Shown one piece after another: positions 10,601 through 17,769 of a stretch of DNA of 64,000 bases. The notes under the pieces are model-generated. The model was not told the origin of the DNA and ran no database searches. It saw only the letters and a program-made list of their open reading frames with translations. Where the stretch lies: the NCBI GenBank assembly GCA_964608965.1, contig CAZSPZ010000008.1, positions 1 to 64,000 on the forward strand, written 5' to 3'. Source of the stretch: UBA10908 sp964608965 (GTDB lineage: Bacteria; Bacillota; Clostridia; Peptostreptococcales; Anaerovoracaceae). Positions within the stretch are counted from its first letter, which is position 1; each line of letters starts with the position of its first letter. The translations under genes were made by a program, and so were the position numbers.

Positions 10601-11097
10601 TCTTCCACACCCGGAATATAAACGTCGACGATATCCCCGCGGACAGCAAACTGACCTCCCGATTCCACAATGTCTGCTCTTTCGTAGCCCATTCGGGAAA
10701 GGCGGCGAATTAAATCATCTCTGTCCAACTGACCGCCCAGGCGTATTTCTAAAAAGTCTTTAAAAAATTCAGTTTTGGGAGGTAGTTTTTTTAAAGCGCC
10801 AAGAACAGGTGCCACAACGACGCAGGGCATTCCTTCGGCAATTTTGTCCAATACGGAAAGACGGGCAATCAACTCGGCGGTGCTTTTTGCCTCGTAACGC
10901 AAAATCCCGGGTTCGGTCTCCGGCCAGACAAGCACAGGAATAGGCGAAAAAAAGGACAAGTCCTGCGCAAGTCGCTTCGCCCTGCTTTCCGAAGTTGTAA
11001 CAATCAGGCTCTGTCCTTTGTTTTTATCTATGAACTGCGCCGCCATCGGTGCTATTCGAATATCGGATATCCCCGATAAATTTATAATTTTACCCAT
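7690..11097 (-). CDS. mfd: Transcription-repair coupling factor Mfd
   Basis: This is a DNA translocase that removes stalled RNA polymerase from lesions and recruits UvrA. It is 1135 residues long, the usual length. The order is an N-terminal UvrB-like module, an RNA-polymerase-interacting CarD-like domain (DIRKGDYVVHESHGVGKF), the RecG-like motor with Walker A GDVGYGKTE near residue 620 and DEEQ near 720, and a C-terminal TRCF domain. Its start overlaps the pth stop by eight bases, so the genes are translationally coupled. The same window has uvrA and uvrB, so three of the excision-repair proteins are encoded close together. Confidence 0.98.
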   Translation of the reverse strand: MGKIINLSGISDIRIAPMAAQFIDKNKGQSLIVTTSESRAKRLAQDLSFFSPIPVLVWPETEPGILRYEAKSTAELIARLSVLDKIAEGMPCVVVAPVLGALKKLPPKTEFFKDFLEIRLGGQLDRDDLIRRLSRMGYERADIVESGGQFAVRGDIVDVYIPGVEDPARIEFFDTEVDSIRLFDASTQRSKENEKLLKIYPAQFLVRNEERFAKAAKHIARAYGSAIAKHGDAEEAERLRSKRDYLIDCIEEGMNLQYLENFVAYFYEEPQFIWDYLNAPSFVMVDDPGRMEEVLDFYDKETLEDRKIIIEKAEGAPEDFLSLPNRGDLSKLREMSSFCDIYYCTPFTQQIRGLTRLDDIVSIPTRQAPVFNGHMELLEAELSRFAKQGYKIIMACSSEERIINLKEFLDRAGLGTAVELRNGVLSQGTEYCDEKVLYISEQDIFSHTKQKRTQKSHKGREIKAFTDIRKGDYVVHESHGVGKFTGVEKLEIQGSVRDYLKIRYAAEDVLYVPVDQMESIQKYVGSDSVAPKINRLSGGDWQKTKARAKAAITDMAQDFLALSAERELVQGYRFDVDSAWQKEFEDSFEYEETADQLRSVEEIKRDMESSKAMDRLLCGDVGYGKTEVAARAIFKCIEQGKQAVVLVPTTILANQHFKTFTERFSAYPFKVEMLSRFRSEKQQDGIIKKLKTGEIDVLVGTHRLLSKDVELKDLGLLVIDEEQRFGVQHKEAIKKLRKNVDVLTLSATPIPRTLHLSLIGVRDMSLIEEPPEDRYPVQTYVMEQDDLLLSDAVRREIGRGGQVFIVYNRVRGIVRVANKIRELVPEARVAVGHGQMGERGLEDVMMGFVEGEHDVLVSTTIIESGLDIPNVNTIIILDADHFGLSQLYQLRGRVGRSNRLAYAYLVYKKDKVLSEVAEKRLRAIREFTEFGAGFRVAMRDLELRGAGNILGIEQSGHMLSIGYELYCKMVEEVVRELKGEAEQKKALQADTSVELSIPAYLPERYIEDELTRLSMYKRIASMMNQEDKLEVIDELLDRFGDLPKEAENLLDIALIRSMASVLGVHKIVLQHKKLVVIFEKKNSLTPEALGVLLDDYGLRLTIFGGVEPRLSLSLEKLPVAQEALALLSLITDSIE

Positions 11098-11707
11098 TTT
11101 CTGTTGTATCCGGCCCGACTTTTTCGGTTGCCGCTTTCTTTTTTGCCGGATTTTTATTAAACATTTTCATGGACTGGTCAATGCCCTCTTTCACAAAAAG
11201 TTCGCAAGCTTCCGCTGCCGTTAAAACCGCTTCGGCCAAAATCGGCCTTTCTTCCTTTGCATAATTCATAAGGACGTACTTTTCCAAAGGAATGACACCG
11301 TGATCGCCGATTCCGATTCTTATTCTGGGAAATTGATCCGTCCCAAGATGATAGAGCACGGACCGCATACCGTTATGAGTGCCTCCGCTGCCGCTTCTTC
11401 TTATGCGAACATCGCCCACAGCCAAATCTATGTCATCGTAAACGATCAGCAGTCGCGAAACGTCTTCCTTATAGAATTCCATAATTGGTCTGATCGCTTC
11501 GCCGCTTAAGTTCATATAGGTTTGAGGTTTAACGAGAACGAGCTTTTCTTCGCCGATTCTTCCTTCCCCGATAAGAGCTTTGCACTTCAGTTTTTTAATA
11601 GGGATCCCAAGACGAGACGAAAGCACATCCATGGTTAGAAACCCCATGTTGTGCCTTGAATTTATATATTCTTTTCCCGGGTTTCCCAACCCGCATATAA
11701 TGTACAT
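11090..11707 (-). CDS. pth: Peptidyl-tRNA hydrolase
   Basis: This enzyme releases peptides from peptidyl-tRNA that drops off ribosomes. It has 205 residues. Catalytic residues are visible: Asn9 in GLGNPG, His19 in NSRHNMGF, and the Asp and Asn in YDDIDLAVGDVRIR and GGTHNGMRS. The C-terminal tail (KNPAKKKAATEKVG) is longer and more basic than usual. It lies between prs and mfd as in Bacillus (spoVC), but the ctc and fin genes found there are missing. Confidence 0.97.
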   Translation of the reverse strand: MYIICGLGNPGKEYINSRHNMGFLTMDVLSSRLGIPIKKLKCKALIGEGRIGEEKLVLVKPQTYMNLSGEAIRPIMEFYKEDVSRLLIVYDDIDLAVGDVRIRRSGSGGTHNGMRSVLYHLGTDQFPRIRIGIGDHGVIPLEKYVLMNYAKEERPILAEAVLTAAEACELFVKEGIDQSMKMFNKNPAKKKAATEKVGPDTTENG

Positions 11708-11729
11708 GTGCCTATCCTGTAAAATTTAC

Positions 11730-11751
11730 GGGCGCCCCCGGAGGGTCGCCC
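11730..11751 (-). terminator. GC-rich hairpin between prs and pth
   Basis: On the minus strand GGGCG-A-CCC pairs with GGG-G-CGCCC around a TCCG loop, followed by GTAAATTTTAC. The U-run is short, so it may be a weak terminator or an mRNA-stabilising hairpin in an otherwise continuous operon. Confidence 0.5.
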
Positions 11752-11761
11752 TCGCTAACTT

Positions 11762-12715
11762 TTATTCGTCGAACAGACGACTGATGGAATCGTTTGTGAA
11801 TATTCTGATCATAGCTTCCGCAAACAAGGGGGCCACAGACAAGACCTTTATTTTGCTGAGCATTTTGTCTTGAGGAATGGGAATCGTATTAAGAAGAATC
11901 ATTTCTTTAATTGCCGACGCTTCTATTCGTTCCAAAGCCGGACCGGATAGTATGGGATGAGTGGCGGCGGCATAAACATCTTTCGCCCCCATCGAAACCA
12001 AAGCGTTTGCAGCGTTGCAAATCGTTCCGGCTGTATCGATCATGTCGTCTACCAAAATGCAGTTCTTGCCTTCGATGTCGCCGATAATGTTCATAATCTC
12101 GGAGACATTGGCTTTGGGACGGCGCTTGTCTATGATGGCGATGGGTACATCGAAAGGATGCGCCATGCTTCTTGCCCTTGTTACACTGCCGTGGTCGGGC
12201 GACACGATGACCAAATCATCCAGATTCTTTTCCCTGAAATATTTTACCAATATAGGCATTCCTTTTAAATGATCGACAGGAATGTTGAAATAGCCTTGAA
12301 TTTGCGCTGCATGCAGATCCATCGTAACGACTCTGTCGGCTCCGGCAGTGCTGATGATATCCGCCACAAGCTTTGCGGTGATAGGATCTCTTGCCTTGGC
12401 TTTTCTGTCTTGCCTGGCGTATCCGTAGTAAGGTATTACCGCATTGATACGGCCTGCGGAGGCTCGTTTAATGGCATCGATCATGATGCATAATTCCATG
12501 AGATTGTCGTTTACCGGATCGCAAGTCGGCTGAATGATATATGTGTCCAGTCCTCTTACTGTTTCCCATAGGCTGACAGAAACTTCTCCGTCGCTAAACT
12601 TACTGACGGTAGACTTTCCCAGTGTCCGCCCCATGATGCCTGCGATTTCCTCTGCCAGTTGGGGATGTGCATTTCCCGCAAAAATCTTATAGTCGGCAAA
12701 AATTCCGTTTTTCAT
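11762..12715 (-). CDS. prs: Ribose-phosphate pyrophosphokinase (PRPP synthetase)
   Basis: It makes phosphoribosyl pyrophosphate from ribose-5-phosphate and ATP for nucleotide, histidine and tryptophan synthesis. The protein has 317 residues of class I type. It contains the ATP-binding region YYGYARQDRK, the metal-binding DLHAAQIQGYF, the catalytic PDHGSVTRAR loop, and the PRPP-binding loop CILVDDMIDTAGT. Its neighbours, a GlmU homologue upstream and pth downstream, match the Bacillus order. Confidence 0.98.
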   Translation of the reverse strand: MKNGIFADYKIFAGNAHPQLAEEIAGIMGRTLGKSTVSKFSDGEVSVSLWETVRGLDTYIIQPTCDPVNDNLMELCIMIDAIKRASAGRINAVIPYYGYARQDRKAKARDPITAKLVADIISTAGADRVVTMDLHAAQIQGYFNIPVDHLKGMPILVKYFREKNLDDLVIVSPDHGSVTRARSMAHPFDVPIAIIDKRRPKANVSEIMNIIGDIEGKNCILVDDMIDTAGTICNAANALVSMGAKDVYAAATHPILSGPALERIEASAIKEMILLNTIPIPQDKMLSKIKVLSVAPLFAEAMIRIFTNDSISRLFDE

Positions 12716-12763
12716 TCTGCTTATTTTCCTCCGTTCAAACTACAATTCATGAATATATCTGTA

Positions 12764-13495
12764 CTATTTTTTAACTTTTTTATCGAGAAGGCCTCGTTTT
12801 TTTACCCAGCCGGGAATGTTTTCCTGACGGGCGCGCGCCACAGCCAGGGCTCCGGCAGGCACGTCTTTCGTAAGAGTCGCTCCCGCTGCCACATAAGCTT
12901 TTTCTCCCACGACGATAGGAGATATCAAATTGGTATTGCAGCCGATAAACGCTTCGTCTTTTACCGTGGATCGATGTTTTTGCGATCCGTCGTAATTGAC
13001 AAACACGACGCCGCAGCCAAGGTTGATTCGTTCGCCCAAATCCGCGTCACCCACATAAGTCAGATGCGGCACTTTTGTTCCGTCGCCGATGGTGGAATTT
13101 TTGATTTCCACGAAATCACCGATCTTAACATTTTCCCCGATATGGCTACCCGGACGTATATAAGCAAAAGGACCGACTTTTGTCCCGTCTCCCACTGAAC
13201 TTTCTACAATTTCCGAAGTTTGAATTTCCACACCGTTTCCGATCGTGCTGTCGACAATTCTGGTATTATGCCCAAGAATGCAACCGCTGCCAACTACAGT
13301 GCTTCCAATTAAAATAACACCCGGATAGACGGTCGTTCCCTGTCCGATGATGACAGCTTCGTCTATGTAGGTGTTTTCCGGATCTATGAATTCCACGCCA
13401 TTTTGCGCATGCTTAAGCAAAATTGAAAAGCGCCTCTGACGCTTTGCTTCCCAATTTGCCTTGATGTCCTGGCTGCTGATTATTTCGGGCTTCAT
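12764..13495 (-). CDS. GlmU-type N-acetyltransferase domain protein (no pyrophosphorylase domain)
   Basis: This 243-residue protein matches only the C-terminal left-handed beta-helix half of GlmU, which acetylates glucosamine-1-phosphate. Residues from about 20 onward follow the GlmU linker (NGVEFIDPENTYID), then many hexapeptide repeats, then the catalytic His region VPHLTYVGDADLG and the acetyl-CoA region NYDGSQKHRSTV...AAGATLTKDVPAGALAVARARQ. The N-terminal uridyltransferase domain is absent, and no remnant of it lies upstream, where the spoVG terminator and gene are found. GGAGGA precedes the ATG. Its place between spoVG and prs is exactly that of glmU, so it is probably a domain-split GlmU whose partner lies elsewhere. 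Confidence 0.88.
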   Translation of the reverse strand: MKPEIISSQDIKANWEAKRQRRFSILLKHAQNGVEFIDPENTYIDEAVIIGQGTTVYPGVILIGSTVVGSGCILGHNTRIVDSTIGNGVEIQTSEIVESSVGDGTKVGPFAYIRPGSHIGENVKIGDFVEIKNSTIGDGTKVPHLTYVGDADLGERINLGCGVVFVNYDGSQKHRSTVKDEAFIGCNTNLISPIVVGEKAYVAAGATLTKDVPAGALAVARARQENIPGWVKKRGLLDKKVKK

Positions 13496-13556
13496 TTCTG
13501 CTCATCCTCCGTATCCGATATATAAATTGAGTATATCATTCTTTCAGCCATTCGCA

Positions 13557-13594
13557 AAGAAAAAACGACATCTCTCATTAAATGAGTTGCCGTT
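13557..13594 (-). terminator. Terminator after spoVG
   Basis: On the minus strand AACGGCA and TGTCGTT form an imperfect stem with an inner CTC/GAG pairing and are followed by TTTTTTC. It should stop part of the spoVG transcript before the GlmU-like gene. Confidence 0.75.
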
Positions 13595-13612
13595 TTGTTC
13601 CTGTGACCTGAA

Positions 13613-13897
13613 TTATTCCGATCGATGATCCGCGACGATGACATTCTCTTCGATATCTCTGTACTTTTCGAAGATAGCGTCAGAAATCTTCTTGCGTGTT
13701 TCCGGAAGCAACGGATGTGCAACATCCTTAAATGTGTCTCCGACCCTCTTGCTAGGCATCGCAACGAAGAAGCCCTTTTCGCCTTCGACGATTTTTATGT
13801 CGTGAACAACAAATTCATCGTCGAAAGTGATGGATGCAACAGCTTTCATTTTGCCGCCGTTATCCATCGTGCGTATTCGTACATCGGTAATATTCAT
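13613..13897 (-). CDS. spoVG: Septation/regulatory protein SpoVG
   Basis: This is a 94-residue nucleic-acid-binding regulator that is conserved in Firmicutes; in Bacillus it affects septation and sporulation, and in other species virulence and the cell wall. The sequence MNITDVRIRTMDNGGKMKA, then VVHDIKIVEGEKGFFVAMPSKR, is the family signature. AGAGGTGG precedes the ATG. It has its own promoter and terminator, which suggests strong separate expression. Confidence 0.97.
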   Translation of the reverse strand: MNITDVRIRTMDNGGKMKAVASITFDDEFVVHDIKIVEGEKGFFVAMPSKRVGDTFKDVAHPLLPETRKKISDAIFEKYRDIEENVIVADHRSE

Positions 13898-13965
13898 TTA
13901 CACGCACCACCTCTCTGCCATATTTTTTTGTCAACAACACGGATGGCGGTTCCCAGTGCAGTTCT

Positions 13966-13994
13966 ATTATATTAGCATTTTACTGATTATTCAA
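13966..13994 (-). promoter_or_regulatory. Sigma-A-type promoter for spoVG
   Basis: TTGAAT (13994-13989), a 17-base spacer and TATAAT (13971-13966) lie on the minus strand. Transcription would start near 13959 and give a leader of about 60 bases. Confidence 0.8.
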
Positions 13995-14000
13995 GAAAAG

Positions 14001-14834
14001 TTACTTCGTTTCCTGTTTCCACAACGCTTCAATTTCAGGATTGATTTTTACATCGTTCACACATTCTTTTTTCTCGTCGATATCCAGCAGAAGCAGCGGG
14101 AAATATTCGCCTATTTTCTTTCTCTGGTTTGTGTCGGCCACAACGACTACGCCGATTCCTACCGTAGATGCGTCAAATTCCGCCAGCATATCCTCTATTC
14201 CCTTTATGCTGCCGCCGCCTCTCATAAAATCATCGATCACAAGCGCTCTTGCGCCCGGTTTAATAGCCCTTTTAGCCAAAGACATTTTTTGAATGCGGTC
14301 TGTGGAACCTGAAAAATAGTTAATGCTCAGCGTCGAGCCTTCGGAAATCTTGCTCTCTCTTCGCAAAACAACAAGAGGAATCCCGAGCAATTCTGCTGTA
14401 AACGCAGCAACTGCAATTCCTTTTGTCTCTATGGTCACCACGCAGGTGGCTTCTTTATCCGCAAACTGCCTGGCAAAAATCTTTGCAACGCCCCTGACTA
14501 CAGAGGGATTGAACATAATGTCTGACGTGTATAAAAACCCGCCGCCAAGAAGCCTGTCGGGTTCAAGAAATAAGGTTCGTATCTCCTGAAGCGTTTCCTT
14601 TGCCAAATCGTAAGAAATGTGCGGAACATAACGTACGCCGCCTTTTGCTCCCGCAGTGGTTTGAACAACACCAAATCCATTTTCCGCCGCCGCTTCCCTG
14701 ACTGTTTTTATATCTTCGCTTATGCTGGATTTCGCACAGTCTAAAAGTTGTGAAAAATAGCCTAAGGAAAAATCTTTGTTCGGATTTTCTGCAAGAATTT
14801 CCATGATTCTGCAGGTACGCTCTGTTCTTTTCAT
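14001..14834 (-). CDS. purR: Purine operon repressor PurR (Bacillus type)
   Basis: This is a 277-residue repressor with an N-terminal winged helix (residues about 1-75, KRTERTCRIMEILAENPNK) and a phosphoribosyltransferase-like domain that senses PRPP. The PRPP loop ALVIDDFMRGGGS is near residue 200. In Bacillus PRPP binding releases it from PurBox operators of purine genes. No PurBox was recognised in this window. Its stop overlaps nothing downstream, and its start overlaps the murC stop by four bases. Confidence 0.96.
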   Translation of the reverse strand: MKRTERTCRIMEILAENPNKDFSLGYFSQLLDCAKSSISEDIKTVREAAAENGFGVVQTTAGAKGGVRYVPHISYDLAKETLQEIRTLFLEPDRLLGGGFLYTSDIMFNPSVVRGVAKIFARQFADKEATCVVTIETKGIAVAAFTAELLGIPLVVLRRESKISEGSTLSINYFSGSTDRIQKMSLAKRAIKPGARALVIDDFMRGGGSIKGIEDMLAEFDASTVGIGVVVVADTNQRKKIGEYFPLLLLDIDEKKECVNDVKINPEIEALWKQETK

Positions 14835-16216
14835 TTTTCTCCAAGTTCCAGCATGATTTCGCCCACTCTATAGATATCTCCCGCGCCCATTGTAATGACC
14901 ATATCGCCCTCTGCGGCATTTTCCATCGTAAATTTCGCCATTTCGGAGAAATCCGGAATAAAGTATACATTCTTTCCCGGGTGTTTTTTCTTGATTTCCT
15001 CTGCCAATGATTCCGAACTGATTTTATATATATTTTTTTCTCTGGCCGCATAGATTTCAGCCAAAATAACTGTATCTGCCTGCGAGAGAGCCTCGGCAAA
15101 TTCGTCAAAAAGAGCTCTTGTGCGCGTGTACGTATGCGGCTGAAACAGACACCAAAGCTTTTTATGGGGAACATTTCCGGCTGCAGCCAGCGTCGCCCTG
15201 ATTTCAGTTGGATGATGCGCGTAATCGTCGACAATGGTGAGTCCGCCTTTTGTTGTGCCCATCACATCAAAGCGCCGCTGCGTTCCGGTGAACGCCTCTA
15301 AAGTTTCTTTTATTATTGCAGGCTCTACACCCAACTTGCTGCAGGTGGCGACAGCGGCCAGGCTGTTTGCCACGTTATGTTCGCCGGGCACTGCCAACTG
15401 AAGAGAGTCAAGGAATTCGCCCTTGTGATAAAGGTCGTATGCCGGACAGCCGAACGCATTGAAACGTATATTTTTAGCGTAGTAATCGCTCGTTTCGTTA
15501 AAGCCGAATGTCAACACTGTACAAGATAATTTATCCACTACCGCCTTAACAAAAGGATTGGCGTCGTAAGCAACGACAAAGCCCTCTTTGGGAACCAGGT
15601 TGGCAAAGATATTAAAGGAACTTGCGATATGATCGATATCCTTGAAATAATCCAAATGATCCGAATCGATATTCAAAATCACTTCGACTCTCGGACGCAA
15701 GCTTAAAAAGCTATCCATGTATTCGCAGGCCTCTGTGACAAAGTATTCGCTGTTTCCTACTTTCACGTTGCCTTTCAATTCGCTCAGGATGCCTCCGACA
15801 AGGATGGTAGGCGACAGCAGAGCTTTTTCCAAAATCAAGGATATCATGGAAGTCGTCGTCGTTTTCCCGTGCGTACCGGATACCGCCACTGAGATTTGGT
15901 AATCTGCCATGATGGCTCCGAGCGCTTCCGCTCTTGTGATCATGGGAATTTTTAACTTGATGGCTCGATCCAGTTCCGGATTTTCCATGGAGACGGCGGC
16001 GGAGTACACAAGAAGATCGGTGTCGCCTAAATTCTCTGCGCTGTGTTCCAGAAAGATTGTTGCGCCCAAATCTTTAAGGTGCTGGGTGACAGGGCTTTCT
16101 TTTACATCAGATCCGGAGACTTTGCAGCCTCTGCTGAGCAGGATTTCTGCGATGGCAGAAAGACCGATGCCGCCGATACCTACACAATGGATATGCTTAT
16201 AATCTCTTAAATTCAT
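14831..16216 (-). CDS. murC: UDP-N-acetylmuramate-L-alanine ligase MurC
   Basis: It adds L-alanine to UDP-MurNAc in peptidoglycan precursor synthesis. It has 461 residues in three Mur-ligase domains: an N-terminal Rossmann region GIGGIGLSAIAE, the central ATP site GTHGKTTT near residue 115, and the C-terminal motif DDYAHHPTEI near 335. ATGA overlaps couple it to thrC upstream and purR downstream. The combination of a cell-wall ligase, a purine regulator and threonine synthase in one operon is not an obvious pathway unit. Confidence 0.98.
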   Translation of the reverse strand: MNLRDYKHIHCVGIGGIGLSAIAEILLSRGCKVSGSDVKESPVTQHLKDLGATIFLEHSAENLGDTDLLVYSAAVSMENPELDRAIKLKIPMITRAEALGAIMADYQISVAVSGTHGKTTTTSMISLILEKALLSPTILVGGILSELKGNVKVGNSEYFVTEACEYMDSFLSLRPRVEVILNIDSDHLDYFKDIDHIASSFNIFANLVPKEGFVVAYDANPFVKAVVDKLSCTVLTFGFNETSDYYAKNIRFNAFGCPAYDLYHKGEFLDSLQLAVPGEHNVANSLAAVATCSKLGVEPAIIKETLEAFTGTQRRFDVMGTTKGGLTIVDDYAHHPTEIRATLAAAGNVPHKKLWCLFQPHTYTRTRALFDEFAEALSQADTVILAEIYAAREKNIYKISSESLAEEIKKKHPGKNVYFIPDFSEMAKFTMENAAEGDMVITMGAGDIYRVGEIMLELGEK

Positions 16217-17700
16217 TTTATCTTCCTTTTCAATGTGCTGCGGACGACATCAGCCATCTCGCTTCTGCTTACTATAAGCTTGTGTCTTATTGCGCGATCT
16301 TTTAATCCCAGAAGCCCGGCAGGAACCGGCACTCCGGTGGCTTTGGACAGTCTTTCTATGGCGGCAAAATCATCCGCATCTTTGGGAAGTCCCAGTGCAT
16401 GGTTTACGCTGGCCGCGAATTTATAGGCGCTGGCCGTCGCAGCAATGATGGCAGGCGTCTTATCTTCTGTTTCTGCCTGATAATCCAGATAAACCTTAAA
16501 TCCGGTCGCAGTATGCGTATCCATCAAATAGTTTTCATCTCTGTATACTCGGCCGATCACTTCTTCGATCTCTTCTTCGGTGGCAAAGCCGCCTGTAAAA
16601 TCTTTCAGACCTTCCTTTATTATGGCGTTGACTTCGTATTGCTTCTGCTCGTCCAGATTTTTCATCAGGGACGCAATGAATGCGCCGTCTTCGGCTGACA
16701 GATGATAAAGGAGACGTTCTAAATTGCTGGAGATGATGATGTCCATGGACGGCGCATTCGTACAAAACAGTTCTCTCTTTGCATCGTAAATTCCGGTGCG
16801 GAAAAAGTCAGCAAGAACATTGTTTCTGTTGGATGCACAGATAAACTTTTTAACGGGCATCCCCATTTTCATCGCATAATAAGCGGACAGCAGGTTTCCG
16901 AAGTTACCCGAGGGCACAACGATGTTTACCGGATTGCCGGCTTTAACGGCTCCGTTTGAAACGAGTTGTGCGTAAGCCCATACATAATAGACAACCTGGG
17001 GCAAAAGCCTGCCGATATTAATGGAGTTTGCGGCAGTCAGTTTATAGCCTTCCGTCAATGCCTCCGCAGCGAAAGCGTCGTCGTTGAGAATATTTTTTAC
17101 GCCGGTCTGGGCATCGTCGAAGTTTCCTATAATACCTACAACATCCGTGTTTTCACCGTCGGCGGTCTTCATTTGCTGCTTCTGCACCGCGCTCACGCCC
17201 TCTTCGGGGAAAAAGACGATGATTTCCGTTCCGGCGACATCTTCGAAACCTTTCAAGGCTGCGATGCCGGTATCCCCGGAGGTGGCGGTAAGAATCGCAA
17301 TTTTCTTATCTTCTTTTTCCTTTTGAATGGATGTGGTCAGAAGATACGGGAGCAAAGAAAGCGCCATGTCTTTAAATGCTGCGGTTCTCCCATGAAAAAG
17401 CTCCAGAAAATACGCTCCTGCAGCTTGGGTAAGCGGCGCTATTTCGGGTGCTTCGAATTTATCGATATATGCGCCGTCGATACAGCGAGTCAAATCGGCG
17501 TCGTCAAACTCCGGAAGGTAAGGCTTCAGGACGAGTTTTGCGACGCTGCGGTAATCCATTTTAGAAAGGGTTTCCCAGTCGACAGAAAGTATAGGGAAAC
17601 TTTCGGGAACAAAAAGTCCCTTATCTTCTGCAATTCCTTTGATAATTGCCTGTGCAGCGGTTTTTCCTCTGGAGCCGCCACGCGTACTGTTATATTTCAT
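16213..17700 (-). CDS. thrC: Threonine synthase
   Basis: This is a pyridoxal-phosphate enzyme that converts O-phosphohomoserine to threonine. Its 495 residues fit the longer class related to E. coli and yeast enzymes. The start MKYNSTRGGSRGKTAAQAI and the PLP lysine in HGRTAAFKDMALSLLP (near residue 108) are typical, and the phosphate-binding loop PSGNFGNLLSAYYA is present. AAAGGAT precedes the ATG. It is the first gene of the thrC-murC-purR operon. No other threonine genes are in the window. Confidence 0.96.
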   Translation of the reverse strand: MKYNSTRGGSRGKTAAQAIIKGIAEDKGLFVPESFPILSVDWETLSKMDYRSVAKLVLKPYLPEFDDADLTRCIDGAYIDKFEAPEIAPLTQAAGAYFLELFHGRTAAFKDMALSLLPYLLTTSIQKEKEDKKIAILTATSGDTGIAALKGFEDVAGTEIIVFFPEEGVSAVQKQQMKTADGENTDVVGIIGNFDDAQTGVKNILNDDAFAAEALTEGYKLTAANSINIGRLLPQVVYYVWAYAQLVSNGAVKAGNPVNIVVPSGNFGNLLSAYYAMKMGMPVKKFICASNRNNVLADFFRTGIYDAKRELFCTNAPSMDIIISSNLERLLYHLSAEDGAFIASLMKNLDEQKQYEVNAIIKEGLKDFTGGFATEEEIEEVIGRVYRDENYLMDTHTATGFKVYLDYQAETEDKTPAIIAATASAYKFAASVNHALGLPKDADDFAAIERLSKATGVPVPAGLLGLKDRAIRHKLIVSRSEMADVVRSTLKRKIK

Positions 17701-17769
17701 GCTTGCTTTTATCCTTTCGGTTTCTTCGCAATCCTTGTAAATTCAACGGGTAAAGTCTGAAACAATCCG

